This document shows, in pieces, positions 50,677 through 59,740 of a DNA stretch of 64,000 bases. Source of the DNA: CAIKZZ01 sp035604595 (GTDB lineage: Bacteria > Pseudomonadota > Gammaproteobacteria > Steroidobacterales > Steroidobacteraceae); NCBI GenBank assembly GCA_035604595.1, contig DATNIE010000029.1, forward strand, positions 118,741-182,740, read 5' to 3'. Position 1 is the first letter of the stretch. Each line of letters begins with the position of its first letter. The notes under the pieces were generated by a model, which made no database searches, had not been told where the DNA came from, and was given only the letters and a program-made list of their open reading frames with translations. The position numbers were made by a program, and so were the translations under genes.

Positions 50677-52341
50677 ATGTACACGCGCTTCTTTGGGCTC
50701 ACCGAGAAGCCCTTCGCGATCACGCCGGACCCCCGCTACCTGTACCTGAGCGAGCGGCACGCGGAGGCCCTCGCGCACCTGTTGTACGGCATCGACGACG
50801 CCGGCGGCTTCGTGCAGCTCACCGGCGAGGTTGGCACCGGCAAGACCACGATGGTCCGAAGTTTCCTCGGCCAGCTGCCGGCGCACGCGGACATCGCGCT
50901 GATCCTGAACCCGCGGGTGACTCCCGAGGAGTTCCTGCTGACGATCGTCGACGAGCTGCACGTCGCGGTGCCAGGTGCGGCTCGCGGCAGTGTTCGGGCG
51001 ATCGTCGATGCGCTCAACCGGTTCCTGCTCGATGCCCACGGGCGCGGCCGCCGGGTCGTGGTGATCGTCGACGAGGCACAGCAGCTCTCGGCGGATGTGC
51101 TCGAGCAGGTACGGCTGCTGACCAATCTCGAAACAGAGACCCGCAAGCTCCTGCAGATCATCCTCGTCGGCCAGCCCGAGCTGCGCGAGGTGCTGGCCCG
51201 CAACGACCTGCGCCAGCTCGCCCAGCGGATCACCGGACGCTACCACCTCGATCCATTGTCCCGGGCGGAGTCGGCGGCCTACGTGCAGCACCGGCTGAAG
51301 GTCGCGGGCGCGACGACCGAGGTGTTCACTCCGGGTGCACTGCGCACGCTTCACCGCCTGTCCGGCGGGGTGCCGCGTCTGATCAACGTGATTGCGGACC
51401 GGGCGCTGCTCGGTGCCTACACGCGTGAGCAGCACCGCGTACCCCCGCTGCTGGTGCGCCGTGCGGCGGGCGAGGTCCGCGGCCGGGCGATCACGCCGGC
51501 GTGGCTGCCGTGGACGCTCGGTGGCGTGGCGGCCGCCGGCGCTGCGATGTTCGCGTTCGGGCTCGGCGCGCTCATTGTCGGCGGCCGGGCGCAGCATCTG
51601 GCGACGGGGCCCGCCGCGGCCGCGACGGCCGCGGCCGCGGTGCACGCGCCCCCCCCGGGGCTCCCGGCAGCGTTGACCGCAGCGGCCCCGGCACCGGTCC
51701 GCGACGCCCCGCCGCCGCCCGCGGTGGCCGGATTTCTCACGGCGCACGCAGCGGACACCAGTACCGATGCGGCGTTTGCCCGGCTGTTCGCGCTCTGGAA
51801 GCTGCCGTTCGACGCCCACGGCGGCCGGCCGTGCGACCAGGCCGTATCACAGGGCCTTGAGTGCCTCGCCGAGAAGGGGACCCTCGCGCAGCTGCGGCTG
51901 CTCAACCGGCCGGCGATTCTGTCGCTGGTCACCGAGAACGGCGTCGAGCACCAGGTGGTCGTCTCCGCGCTCACCGACCGGACCGCGCTCATTGAGGCGG
52001 GCGAGGCGACCGTGACTGCCGATCTGCTCGACCTGCAGCGTGGCTGGTACGGCGAGTTCCTCGTGCTGTGGCGGCCGCCGGTGGCCATGGCCCATCCCTT
52101 GAGGCCCGGCATGCACGGCGCCGAGGTCCGCTGGCTGCGACAGGGGCTGGCGACGGTCCGCGGCGAGGCGGTGCGGGACGACTCCGACCGCTATGACACG
52201 GATCTGGAGCGTCTGGTCGAGGATTTCCAGCGCTCCCACCGCCTGGTCGTGGACGGCATCGCCGGCGAACAAACGCAGCTGCTGCTCGATGCGCTCGTCG
52301 GCGCGCCGGGCACGCCGACACTGCACGCCCGCGGAGGCTAG
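50677..52341 (+). CDS. GspA/ExeA-like AAA ATPase with peptidoglycan-binding domain
   Basis: 554 residues from ATG 50677. It opens MYTRFFGLTEKPFAITPDPRYLYLSERHAEALAHL, diagnostic of ExeA/GspA. Walker A is GEVGTGKTT (50-58), Walker B VVVIVDEAQ (127-135). A TM follows near 283-303. The periplasmic part has a C39-like domain, then peptidoglycan-binding LRPGMHGAEVRWLRQGL near the end. GspA-GspB open the cell wall for type II secretin assembly. The 207-bp gap after dinB holds no gene. TATCAT at 50662-50667 may be a -10. Confidence 0.92.
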   Translation: MYTRFFGLTEKPFAITPDPRYLYLSERHAEALAHLLYGIDDAGGFVQLTGEVGTGKTTMVRSFLGQLPAHADIALILNPRVTPEEFLLTIVDELHVAVPGAARGSVRAIVDALNRFLLDAHGRGRRVVVIVDEAQQLSADVLEQVRLLTNLETETRKLLQIILVGQPELREVLARNDLRQLAQRITGRYHLDPLSRAESAAYVQHRLKVAGATTEVFTPGALRTLHRLSGGVPRLINVIADRALLGAYTREQHRVPPLLVRRAAGEVRGRAITPAWLPWTLGGVAAAGAAMFAFGLGALIVGGRAQHLATGPAAAATAAAAVHAPPPGLPAALTAAAPAPVRDAPPPPAVAGFLTAHAADTSTDAAFARLFALWKLPFDAHGGRPCDQAVSQGLECLAEKGTLAQLRLLNRPAILSLVTENGVEHQVVVSALTDRTALIEAGEATVTADLLDLQRGWYGEFLVLWRPPVAMAHPLRPGMHGAEVRWLRQGLATVRGEAVRDDSDRYDTDLERLVEDFQRSHRLVVDGIAGEQTQLLLDALVGAPGTPTLHARGG

Positions 52342-53052
52342 ATGTCTTTCATCCTCGACGCACTGCGAAAATCCGAGCACGAGCGCGAGCGCCGGGCGGT
52401 GCCTGGGCTCGTCGATCTGCCGGTGTCGCGCTCGATGCCGTCGAAGCTACCGCTCGTGCTGGCCGGGCTCGGGGCGCTGCTCGTCATCAACGTCGCGGTG
52501 CTGTCGATCGTGCTGCTGAAACCCGCCGCGCCCGCGAGGCCGACGGCGGGCCTCGCAGCTCAGCCGGTCGCGCCCGCCGCGGCGCCGCGCGCGGTCGCAC
52601 CGTCGGACGCGCCGCAGCGCACGACCGCGACCGACCCGGCCGCGACTGCGTCGTCCGGCCGGACCCGTCCGCTCGAGACCGAGCCGGGCGGCGCCGAGGA
52701 TGCCGCCGATTACCCGGAGCAGCTTTCGGCCGGTGCGGTGCCCGATCCGTCGCTGGCGCCGCGCGCGGTTCCAGGGCGGCAGGTGAGTCGCGCCGCGCCC
52801 GAGCGGCGCGTGCCGGTCGACAGCGCTCCGACGCTCGATGACCTGCCGCCGCAGCTGGCGTCGGGGCTGCCGCAACTCAACATCGACCTGCACGTCTACA
52901 GCAGCGATCCGGCGCAGCGCTTCGTGATGCTGAACGGGCAGCGCCTGCACGAGGGTGGGCAGCTGCGCGAGGGACCGACGCTCGAGCGCATCACGCCGGA
53001 CGGCGTGATCCTGAGCTACCAGGGCACCCGGTTCCTGCTGCGGCGCGAATGA
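52342..53052 (+). CDS. gspB: GspB type II secretion assembly protein
   Basis: 236 residues starting immediately after the gspA-like stop. It begins MSFILDALRKSEHERERRAVPGL, the family signature, has one TM (about 35-60), a Pro/Ala-rich linker, and the C-terminal GspB domain with LPQLNIDLHVYSSDPAQRFVMLNGQRLHEGGQL. It acts with GspA in placing the GspD secretin in the outer membrane. No other gsp genes are in this window. Confidence 0.93.
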   Translation: MSFILDALRKSEHERERRAVPGLVDLPVSRSMPSKLPLVLAGLGALLVINVAVLSIVLLKPAAPARPTAGLAAQPVAPAAAPRAVAPSDAPQRTTATDPAATASSGRTRPLETEPGGAEDAADYPEQLSAGAVPDPSLAPRAVPGRQVSRAAPERRVPVDSAPTLDDLPPQLASGLPQLNIDLHVYSSDPAQRFVMLNGQRLHEGGQLREGPTLERITPDGVILSYQGTRFLLRRE

Positions 53053-53116
53053 CGACGACCCGGCGGTCACGAGTACCGCCAGATGCAGCGGCCGGACGGA
53101 CCGGCACCGCAACCCC

Positions 53117-54964
53117 ATGCGACGGAGCGTGGCATCGATGCACGATGCCGTGATCGCGCGCCTCGACGGGACCGAACTCGGCCGCGCGCTGCGCGCCGGC
53201 ATCCACCGGCTGCGCCAGCAGCAGGAGCATCTCGACCGGATCAACGTCTTTCCGGTGCCGGACGGCGACACGGGCACGAACCTGGTGCTGACGATGGGCG
53301 CGGTGGCACAGCTGCTGAAGCGCGCGACGCTGCCGCACGCCGGCGAGCTCCTCACCCAGGTCGCGGATGCGGCGCTCGACGGCGCCCGCGGCAACTCGGG
53401 CGCCATCCTCGCGCAGTTTTTGCTCGGCGTCGGCGACAGCGCCGGGCACCTGCCGGACTTAAGTCCGGCGCAGTTCGCCGATGCCGTGCGCGCCGGCGCG
53501 AGATATGCACGCGAGGCGCTGGCCGAACCGCGCGAGGGCACGATCCTGACGGTGCTGCACGACGTCGGTAGCGAACTCGGCACCCTCACCGATGCCGGGC
53601 TCGCGGACTTCAGGAACGTGGTGCGGCGCGCTCTGCTGCGCGGCCAGCGCTCGCTCGAGCTGACTCGCGAGCAGCTCGACGTGCTGACCCGGGCCAACGT
53701 CGTCGACGCCGGCGCCGCCGGCTTCGTGATACTGCTGGAAGGCATCGCGGACTACCTGGACACCGGCGAGCTCCATGAGTCCGACGCCGTGCCCGGCATG
53801 CTTCACGACGAGCCCGATGCGGCGGGCGGTGAGGCGAACCTGGAGCATCGCTGGTGCACGGAGTGCATGGTCAGCGGCGAGGCGGTAGAGCTGCGCCGGC
53901 TGCGCGAGCGGCTGGCCGCGATCGGCTCAAGCCTGGTGGTCGCCGGCACCCGGCGCAAGGTGCGCGTCCACGTGCATGCCGCCGACTCCCGCGAGGTGTT
54001 CCGGATCGCAGCCGAGTTCGGCCTCGTCAGCGGCGAGAAGGCCGACGACATTCAGCGGCAGCAGCAAGCGGCGCTGCATGCGGCGCGGCGCCGGGTCGCG
54101 GTGGTGACCGACTCGGCGGCCGACATTCCCGAGGAGGAGCTCGAGCGGCTCGACATCCACGTCGTGCCGGTGCGGGTGCACTTCGGCGAGCACAGCTACC
54201 TCGACAAGATCAGTCTCGGGCCCGAAGAGTTCTATCGGCTGCTGGCCACGAGCCCGGTGCACCCGAAAACCTCGCAACCGCCGGCCGGGGATTTCCGGCG
54301 GGTATTTGAGTTTCTCGCCTCGCACTATGCACAGGTGATCTCGATCAACGTCAGCGGCCGCATCAGCGGCACCCGCCAGGCGGCCGAGTCCGCCGCCGGC
54401 CGGGTCACCGCCAGGAACCGGGTTGCGGTGATCGATTCGGCGAACGCCGCGGCGGGCGAGGGGCTGCTCGTGATCCACGCCGCCGAGTGTGCCGAAGCGG
54501 GTCTCGACGCCGCCGCAGTGACTCGCAGCGTGCTCGCGATGCGCGCCAGGACCCGGACGTTTGCGTGCCTCGCAACGCTCGACTACGGCGTGCGCGGCGG
54601 CCGCGTGCCCGCGATCGCCCGGACGATCGCGAACCTGCTGCATCTGTCGCCGCTCTTGGCAACGTTCCCCAACGGCCGCGTCGCCATCGGCGGAATTCTC
54701 TGCGGGCGCTCGAACCTGACTGCCAAGTTCGCGCGCTTCCTCGCGCGACGCGTCGACCCTACAGTCAAGTACAAGGTGATCGTCTCGCACGCCGATGCGC
54801 CGGCCGAGGGCCAGCGACTGCTCGAGCTGCTGACCCGCGACTGCCCGAACATCGGCCCCGTCTGGCTGATTCCGCTTGGCACTGCAATCGGCGTGCACGG
54901 CGGGCCGGGCACGCTGGTCGTCGGGCTGCAGGAGTACTCGCCGGCGCCCGCGGGGCCGCAATGA
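53117..54964 (+). CDS. DAK2-DegV fusion, putative fatty-acid kinase
   Basis: 615 residues (ATG 53138, with GGAG upstream, is an alternative start). Residues 1-215 form a DhaL/DAK2 kinase domain with VFPVPDGDTGTN (Asp49/Asp51 Mg ligands) and GARGNSGAI. A FakA-type middle domain follows (Cys247, His285, His287). Residues 326-610 form a DegV/FakB domain (VAVVTDSAADIP, TSQPPAGDF, VHGGPGTL). In Firmicutes, FakA phosphorylates fatty acids held by FakB; here both would be one chain. Overlaps a possible short reading frame 3'. Confidence 0.85.
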   Translation: MRRSVASMHDAVIARLDGTELGRALRAGIHRLRQQQEHLDRINVFPVPDGDTGTNLVLTMGAVAQLLKRATLPHAGELLTQVADAALDGARGNSGAILAQFLLGVGDSAGHLPDLSPAQFADAVRAGARYAREALAEPREGTILTVLHDVGSELGTLTDAGLADFRNVVRRALLRGQRSLELTREQLDVLTRANVVDAGAAGFVILLEGIADYLDTGELHESDAVPGMLHDEPDAAGGEANLEHRWCTECMVSGEAVELRRLRERLAAIGSSLVVAGTRRKVRVHVHAADSREVFRIAAEFGLVSGEKADDIQRQQQAALHAARRRVAVVTDSAADIPEEELERLDIHVVPVRVHFGEHSYLDKISLGPEEFYRLLATSPVHPKTSQPPAGDFRRVFEFLASHYAQVISINVSGRISGTRQAAESAAGRVTARNRVAVIDSANAAAGEGLLVIHAAECAEAGLDAAAVTRSVLAMRARTRTFACLATLDYGVRGGRVPAIARTIANLLHLSPLLATFPNGRVAIGGILCGRSNLTAKFARFLARRVDPTVKYKVIVSHADAPAEGQRLLELLTRDCPNIGPVWLIPLGTAIGVHGGPGTLVVGLQEYSPAPAGPQ

Positions 54965-55086
54965 ATCGCGCCTCACCGGACCGGGCCGCGACCGTCACCG
55001 GCAGCAGATGCGCCGGCGCTGCGGCAGCGCTGCCCGTCGCGCAGTGGGCGGCAATCGCGCCCGCCGGCAGCTAGCCCGGGCACGCC

Positions 55087-55629
55087 GTGCAGTCGCAAGG
55101 CTTCGCGCCGATCGCCCGCGCCGACTCCCGGGTGCTGATCCTGGGGTCACTCCCGGGACACGAGTCGCTGCGGCGCCACGAGTACTATGCGCAGCCGCGC
55201 AACGCGTTCTGGAAGATCATGGGCGAGCTGATCGGCGCAGGTCCCGAGCTGCCGTACGCGGTGCGCGTGCGCCGGCTCCGCGCCCGGCGCATCGCCGTGT
55301 GGGACGTCTGCGCGGCGGCGTTCCGCGCCGGCAGCCTCGATGCATCGATCGTCGCGGACAGCGTGATCGTCAACGACTTCGCGGCGTTCTTCGCGGCCCA
55401 TCGGCGCATCGGGCTCGTCTGCTTCAACGGCGCCACGGCCCACGCGCTCTACCGGCGCCGCGTGCTGCCGCAGCTGCTCGGCCGCGCCGCGCGCCTTCCG
55501 GTCGCGGTGCTGCCCTCCACGAGCCCGGCCCATGCGGCGCGTTCGCTCGAGGACAAGCTCGCTGCCTGGCAAAGGATCCTCCGTCCGGCACCGCTCGCGA
55601 GTACCCCGTCCGCACGGCGCAAGCGCTGA
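55087..55629 (+). CDS. Uracil-DNA glycosylase-superfamily protein (deoxyinosine type)
   Basis: 180 residues from GTG 55087. The UDG-superfamily motifs are RVLILGSLPGHESLRRHEYYAQPRNAFWKIM (motif 1 region) and VLPSTSPAHAARS (motif 2). This combination matches the DNA-deoxyinosine glycosylase (HDG, family 6) group, which removes hypoxanthine from deaminated adenine. It overlaps the next start (TGATG). A 122-bp stretch from the preceding stop holds only a weak 37-codon frame (54961-55074). Confidence 0.82.
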   Translation: MQSQGFAPIARADSRVLILGSLPGHESLRRHEYYAQPRNAFWKIMGELIGAGPELPYAVRVRRLRARRIAVWDVCAAAFRAGSLDASIVADSVIVNDFAAFFAAHRRIGLVCFNGATAHALYRRRVLPQLLGRAARLPVAVLPSTSPAHAARSLEDKLAAWQRILRPAPLASTPSARRKR

Positions 55630-56165
55630 TGCAGGCCGGCCCAGACATCCGCGAACCCTGGTCCGCACCAGACTGGGCGGTTGCGCGCGCGCTGCTGCTC
55701 GAGTACGCGGCTGCGCTCGGCGCCGACCTCGGCTTTCAGGGCTTCGCAGAGGAGCTTAAGCGGCTGCCTCAACAGTACGGCCCGCCGCGCGGTGCGTTCC
55801 TGATGGCGAGGCTCGACGGGCGCCCGGTCGGTTGCGTGGGGCTGCGGCCCTTCGATGCCGCCCGCCGCGAGGTCAAGCGGCTGTACGTCGCGGCCCCGGC
55901 ACGCGGTGTCGGCATCGGTCGTGCGCTCACCGTTGCGATCGTCGTGCGCGCGCGGTCGCTCGGCTACCGGCAGCTGGTGCTGGACACGCTCGACACCATG
56001 GGGAGCGCGCAGGCGCTCTACCGGTCGCTGGGATTTAGGCCAGTCACGGCGTACCGGTTCAATCCGCTCCCCGGGGCGGCGTACTTCGGACTCGACCTGT
56101 CGTCGAGCTCAAGCGACGCCGGGCTCGGATACCCACCGGCAGACGCCGCCCGTCGTAACGAGTAG
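55629..56165 (+). CDS. GNAT-family N-acetyltransferase
   Basis: 178 residues from ATG 55629, coupled to the glycosylase stop. The acetyl-CoA motif is VKRLYVAAPARGVGIGRALTVAIV, followed by YRQLVLDTLDTMGSAQALYRSLGF. The N-terminal RALLLEYAAALGADLGFQGFAEEL matches a widespread small-molecule acetyltransferase group of unknown substrate. Its 3' end lies 40 bp before the oxidoreductase. Confidence 0.87.
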   Translation: MQAGPDIREPWSAPDWAVARALLLEYAAALGADLGFQGFAEELKRLPQQYGPPRGAFLMARLDGRPVGCVGLRPFDAARREVKRLYVAAPARGVGIGRALTVAIVVRARSLGYRQLVLDTLDTMGSAQALYRSLGFRPVTAYRFNPLPGAAYFGLDLSSSSSDAGLGYPPADAARRNE

Positions 56166-56205
56166 CATCGCGTCCCCGCGCCCGGCGTGAGAGGAGCCCT
56201 GCCCC

Positions 56206-57219
56206 GTGTCGACACCGCTGTTGCCGCCCGAGATGAGGTACATGACCGTCCGCCAGCCGGGCGAGCCGGAGGTGCTCGAGGTCGCGACGGGACCCGTGCC
56301 AACGCCGCGCGCCAATGAGGTGCTGATCCGCGTGCTCGCCGCCGGCGTCAATCGTCCGGACGTCCTGCAGCGCCGGGGGGCCTACCCGCCGCCGGCCGAG
56401 GCGAGTCCGGTGATCGGGCTCGAGGTCGCGGGCGAGGTGGCCGCGACCGGCACCGACGTCACGCAGCTGCACGCCGGCGACAAGGTCACGGCGCTCACCA
56501 ACGGCGGCGGTTATGCCGAGTACTGCATCGCGCCTGCGTCCCAGTGCCTGCCGTGGCCGACGGGGTACGATGCGATCCGCGCGGCGGCATTGCCGGAGAC
56601 GTATTTCACGGTGTGGGCAAACCTGTTCCAGCACGGGCGCCTGACGCGCGGCGAGTCGGTACTGGTACACGGCGGCACCAGCGGCATCGGCGTCACGGCG
56701 ATCCAGCTGGCGCGCGAGTTCGGGGCCCGTGTGTACACCACCGCCGGCAGCGATGAGAAGTGCGCGGCGTGCCTGGCGCTCGGTGCCGACGCGGCGATCA
56801 ATTATCGCGCGACGGACTTCGCTGACCGGCTGATGGATCTGACCGCGGGCGCCGGCGTCAACGTCGTGCTGGACATCGTCGGAGCGCCGTACTTCGAGCG
56901 CAATCTTCGCTGCCTCGCGATGGACGGCCGGCTGGTGCAGGTCGCGGTCATGCAGGGCGCGAAGGTCGAGCGCTTCGACCTGTCGCGCGTGATGCAGCGG
57001 CGCCTCGTGATCACGGGCTCGACGATGCGGCCGCGCACGACGGCCGAGAAAGGCGCGCTCGCCCAGGCGCTGCGCGAGCGGGTGTGGCCGGTGCTGAACG
57101 CCGGCCGCTGCGGCCCGCTCGTGCATGCGATCTTCCCGCTGACCGAGGCGGCTCTCGCCCACCGGCTGATGGAGTCGAGCGCGCACATCGGCAAGATCGT
57201 GCTCAAGGTCGCCGACTGA
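56206..57219 (+). CDS. NAD(P)H quinone oxidoreductase (PIG3/Qor family)
   Basis: 337 residues from GTG 56206, with GAGGAG upstream. It belongs to the zinc-free medium-chain dehydrogenases: VLIRVLAAGVNRPDVLQRRGAYPPPAEASPVIGLEVAGEV, GESVLVHGGTSGIGVTAIQLAREFGA (NADPH motif), and KIVLKV at the end. It is a quinone- or enone-reducing enzyme similar to PIG3/TP53I3. It overlaps the convergent TSUP gene by 17 bp. Confidence 0.92.
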   Translation: MSTPLLPPEMRYMTVRQPGEPEVLEVATGPVPTPRANEVLIRVLAAGVNRPDVLQRRGAYPPPAEASPVIGLEVAGEVAATGTDVTQLHAGDKVTALTNGGGYAEYCIAPASQCLPWPTGYDAIRAAALPETYFTVWANLFQHGRLTRGESVLVHGGTSGIGVTAIQLAREFGARVYTTAGSDEKCAACLALGADAAINYRATDFADRLMDLTAGAGVNVVLDIVGAPYFERNLRCLAMDGRLVQVAVMQGAKVERFDLSRVMQRRLVITGSTMRPRTTAEKGALAQALRERVWPVLNAGRCGPLVHAIFPLTEAALAHRLMESSAHIGKIVLKVAD

Positions 57220-58087
57220 CTACCGCCGATTGGGTGACCGAGCGCAGCATGGCCTGCGCGGCGTACAGCACCACCACCACCACCAGCCAGCGCAGCATCG
57301 CAAGCGGCAGCTCCTTGACGACGAATGCGGCCAGCAGTACTCCGACGAGGCCGCCGACGGTCAGACCGAGCGACGGGCCGAACGCGAAGCGCGAGCGCGT
57401 CACGAAGCGCACACCCGCGACCGGCTGCAATAGCGCGCAGGCCCCCATCATGATCGGGAACGCCGACAGCGGGTGTACGCCGAGCAGCGCGAGCAGGATC
57501 ATCGTCGGCGCATACATGCCTATTCCGACCGTCATCAGCGCCCCGAGCACCAGGCTCGCAGCGAGCGCGACGGCGAGCCTCCAGCCGTCGAGGCTCAGGG
57601 CCACGCCGCCGCCCGGGATCAACCCGAGGTTGACGGCCGCGAACACGGTGCCCGCAACGAGCAGCGCCGTGCCCATGCCGATCTGGATCGCGGAGCGCGG
57701 CAGGCGCGCGACGATGCCGGCGCCGAACCACGCGCCGATCGCGGCCGCGAGCACCATGCCGGCGAGCAGCGCCGGCGCGACCGCCACCGAGGTGATGAAG
57801 ATCAGCGACTGCAGCAGCACGCCTGGCGTGTGGCCGACAATCAGCGTGCCCGGGATCAGCTCATCCGGCACCATCTGAAACAGCTTGAAGATCGCCGTCG
57901 TCGGCGCAAACGACCCGATTCCCAGCGTGTCGAAGAACTCGGTGCCGAAACCGACCACGACCTCTCCGCCGGACGGCAGGCGCGCGTCCGGGGCGGTCCG
58001 GCGGCTCCGGAACCAGACGACGCACATGACGGCACCCGCGAGCATGATGGCCGCGAGCAGGCCAAGCTTGATCGGGTCCACCGTCAC
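57203..58087 (-). CDS. TSUP-family (TauE/SafE) permease
   Basis: 294 residues with eight to nine TM helices. VVGFGTEFFDTLGIGSFAPTTAIFKLF is the characteristic first repeat of sulfite exporter TauE/SafE proteins, with GMYAPTMILLALLGVHPLSAFPIMMGACALLQP as its second repeat. It probably moves a sulfur-containing or organic anion. The substrate cannot be deduced and no sulfur-oxidation genes are beside it. Confidence 0.88.
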   Translation of the reverse strand: MTVDPIKLGLLAAIMLAGAVMCVVWFRSRRTAPDARLPSGGEVVVGFGTEFFDTLGIGSFAPTTAIFKLFQMVPDELIPGTLIVGHTPGVLLQSLIFITSVAVAPALLAGMVLAAAIGAWFGAGIVARLPRSAIQIGMGTALLVAGTVFAAVNLGLIPGGGVALSLDGWRLAVALAASLVLGALMTVGIGMYAPTMILLALLGVHPLSAFPIMMGACALLQPVAGVRFVTRSRFAFGPSLGLTVGGLVGVLLAAFVVKELPLAMLRWLVVVVVLYAAQAMLRSVTQSAVVSRRP

Positions 58088-58189
58088 GATCGTGCCGCGC
58101 CGCCGGCCGGCAGCATGCCGATGATCGCGCCTGCGAGCGGACGGATCACCGGGTGGCGCGAGCGACGGGGCGCGACCGGTCTCACCGGT

Positions 58190-58681
58190 CTATTCGCCGG
58201 CGGCGCCCGTCTGGATCGCCTCGAACCCTGCCCGGTCGAGACGGTAGATGGTCCAGTCATTGACCGGCTTCGCGCCGAGCGCCTCGTAGAACCCGATCGC
58301 GCGACGGTTCCAGTTGAGCACCGACCACTCCATCCGGCCGCAGCCGCGCGCCGTGGCCAGCCGCGCGAGGTGCGCGAGCAGCGTCCGCCCGACCCCCTGG
58401 CCGCGGAATGCCGGGCGCACGTACAGGTCCTCAATATAGAGTCCATGCCGGCCGATGAAGGTCGAGAAGTTGTGATAGAAGAGCGCGAATCCTGCAACCT
58501 CTCCGTCGACGCGGGCGAGCACGGTCTCGGCGGCCGGCCGCGGCCCGAACAGGGCCTCGTGCAGGCCCTCCTCGGTCGCGACGACCTCGTGGGCGAGCCG
58601 CTCGAACTCGGCGAGCTCGCCGATCAGCGAGCGGATCGTCGCAACGTCGGCGGGCTTGGCAGCGTGGATCGTCAGCGTCAA
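58190..58681 (-). CDS. GNAT-family N-acetyltransferase (diamine acetyltransferase-like)
   Basis: 163 residues. The N-terminal ADVATIRSLIGELAEFERL and motif A IEDLYVRPAFRGQGVGRTLL are followed by MEWSVLNWNRRAIGFYEALGAKP. Similarity is to spermidine/spermine and thialysine acetyltransferases (SSAT-like). A probable polyamine or lysine-analogue substrate is inferred from those motifs. Stands alone between the TSUP gene and a divergent secreted protein. Confidence 0.9.
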   Translation of the reverse strand: MTLTIHAAKPADVATIRSLIGELAEFERLAHEVVATEEGLHEALFGPRPAAETVLARVDGEVAGFALFYHNFSTFIGRHGLYIEDLYVRPAFRGQGVGRTLLAHLARLATARGCGRMEWSVLNWNRRAIGFYEALGAKPVNDWTIYRLDRAGFEAIQTGAAGE

Positions 58682-58798
58682 GGTTGGCTCCCGTGGGCAG
58701 CGCGCGCGCTCACCGATGTTACGCGATCCGCCGGCGGACGGAACTTGACGCGGATCGCGGCGCTGCCATAGTCACCCATCGCCGCCCGACTCCCGCCG

Positions 58799-59716
58799 AT
58801 GCGCCAAAGACTCCCTCTGCTGCTCCTGGTCGCCCAGCTGGTGCTGGCGGCGGGTGTCGCCGCGGCGAGCCCGGTGTCGGGTCGGGTCGCCGCGCCGGCC
58901 GCACCCGCCGGGTCGCTCCCGGCGCTGACGCTGTACGCGTGGTCGCTCACCGGCGCGAAGCTCTACTCGATGACGACCGCGAGCGGTCAGGCGAGCTTCG
59001 CGATCGACCTGCCGCCCGGTCGCTACTACCTGTTCGCGACTCCCGCCGACCCCGGGGCACCCGCGATATATGGCGCCTATACCGAGTACGCGGCCTGCGC
59101 CCGCAGCCATCCGCCAGCCGACTGCCCACAGCACGGGCTGAGGACTCTCACCGTCGGAGGGAGCAAGGTCGACGGCGTCGAGCTGACGGACTGGTATCTC
59201 GACGATGCCGTGAGCCGCGAGCTCGACCAGATCCTCGGCCAGCCGGACGGCGGCGAACCCGGCGAAGCCGAGCTTGCGGCGCCGAAGTTCTCTGAGTACC
59301 CGGCGCCACCTTACTTAGCTGCGCGCGCCGCGGCGCTCGCGGGCGATGGTGATGCGAGGATCGAACGCGACCGCGAGGCGCTGACGGCCGCGCTCGCAAA
59401 CCCGGCCAATTTCGCGGGCCGGATGGTGCTGCTGCGTATTGGCTGCGGGTCCGGGTGCGAGAGCGTGGCGTTCGTCGACCTGGCGAGTGGTCGCATCGCC
59501 TATCCCGCGGCGCTCGCCACGCTCCCGCCGCGCACTGCCTGCACCGACCGCGGGCCGCTGAAGTTCCGGCGCGACAGCCGGCTGCTCACCGTCACCGGTC
59601 AGGAGGGTGACCAGCTGATGACGCGCTATTTCGTGTGGGACGCCGACAGCGGGACCCTGCGCCGCGTCGCCTCGCTCGCAAGCGCGGTGAGCGAGCGCTG
59701 CGTGCCGAAGCTGTGA
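58799..59716 (+). CDS. Secreted protein of unknown function
   Basis: 305 residues. Signal peptide about 1-22 (LLLLVAQLVLAAGVAAAS). The next ~100 residues resemble a beta-sandwich carboxypeptidase-regulatory-type domain (VSGRVAAPAAPAGSLPALTLYAWS, PPGRYYLFATP). The C-terminal half holds paired cysteines (IGCGSGCESVAFVDLASGRI) and a beta-rich segment ending SERCVPKL. No recognised enzyme motif. Four or more Cys suggest disulfides in an extracytoplasmic location. Confidence 0.72.
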   Translation: MRQRLPLLLLVAQLVLAAGVAAASPVSGRVAAPAAPAGSLPALTLYAWSLTGAKLYSMTTASGQASFAIDLPPGRYYLFATPADPGAPAIYGAYTEYAACARSHPPADCPQHGLRTLTVGGSKVDGVELTDWYLDDAVSRELDQILGQPDGGEPGEAELAAPKFSEYPAPPYLAARAAALAGDGDARIERDREALTAALANPANFAGRMVLLRIGCGSGCESVAFVDLASGRIAYPAALATLPPRTACTDRGPLKFRRDSRLLTVTGQEGDQLMTRYFVWDADSGTLRRVASLASAVSERCVPKL

Positions 59717-59740
59717 GGCTCTTCGGAGGGCTGCGCGCCC

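Noticed and set aside
49105..51819. 904-codon minus-strand open frame opposite dinB and the GspA-like gene
   Set aside because: Both sense-strand genes have complete catalytic motifs; the antisense frame is compositionally a shadow.
54961..55074. 37-codon frame (ATGA-coupled to the DAK2-DegV gene)
   Set aside because: Ala/Arg-rich, no family, no ribosome site of its own; likely spurious, so not listed as a gene.
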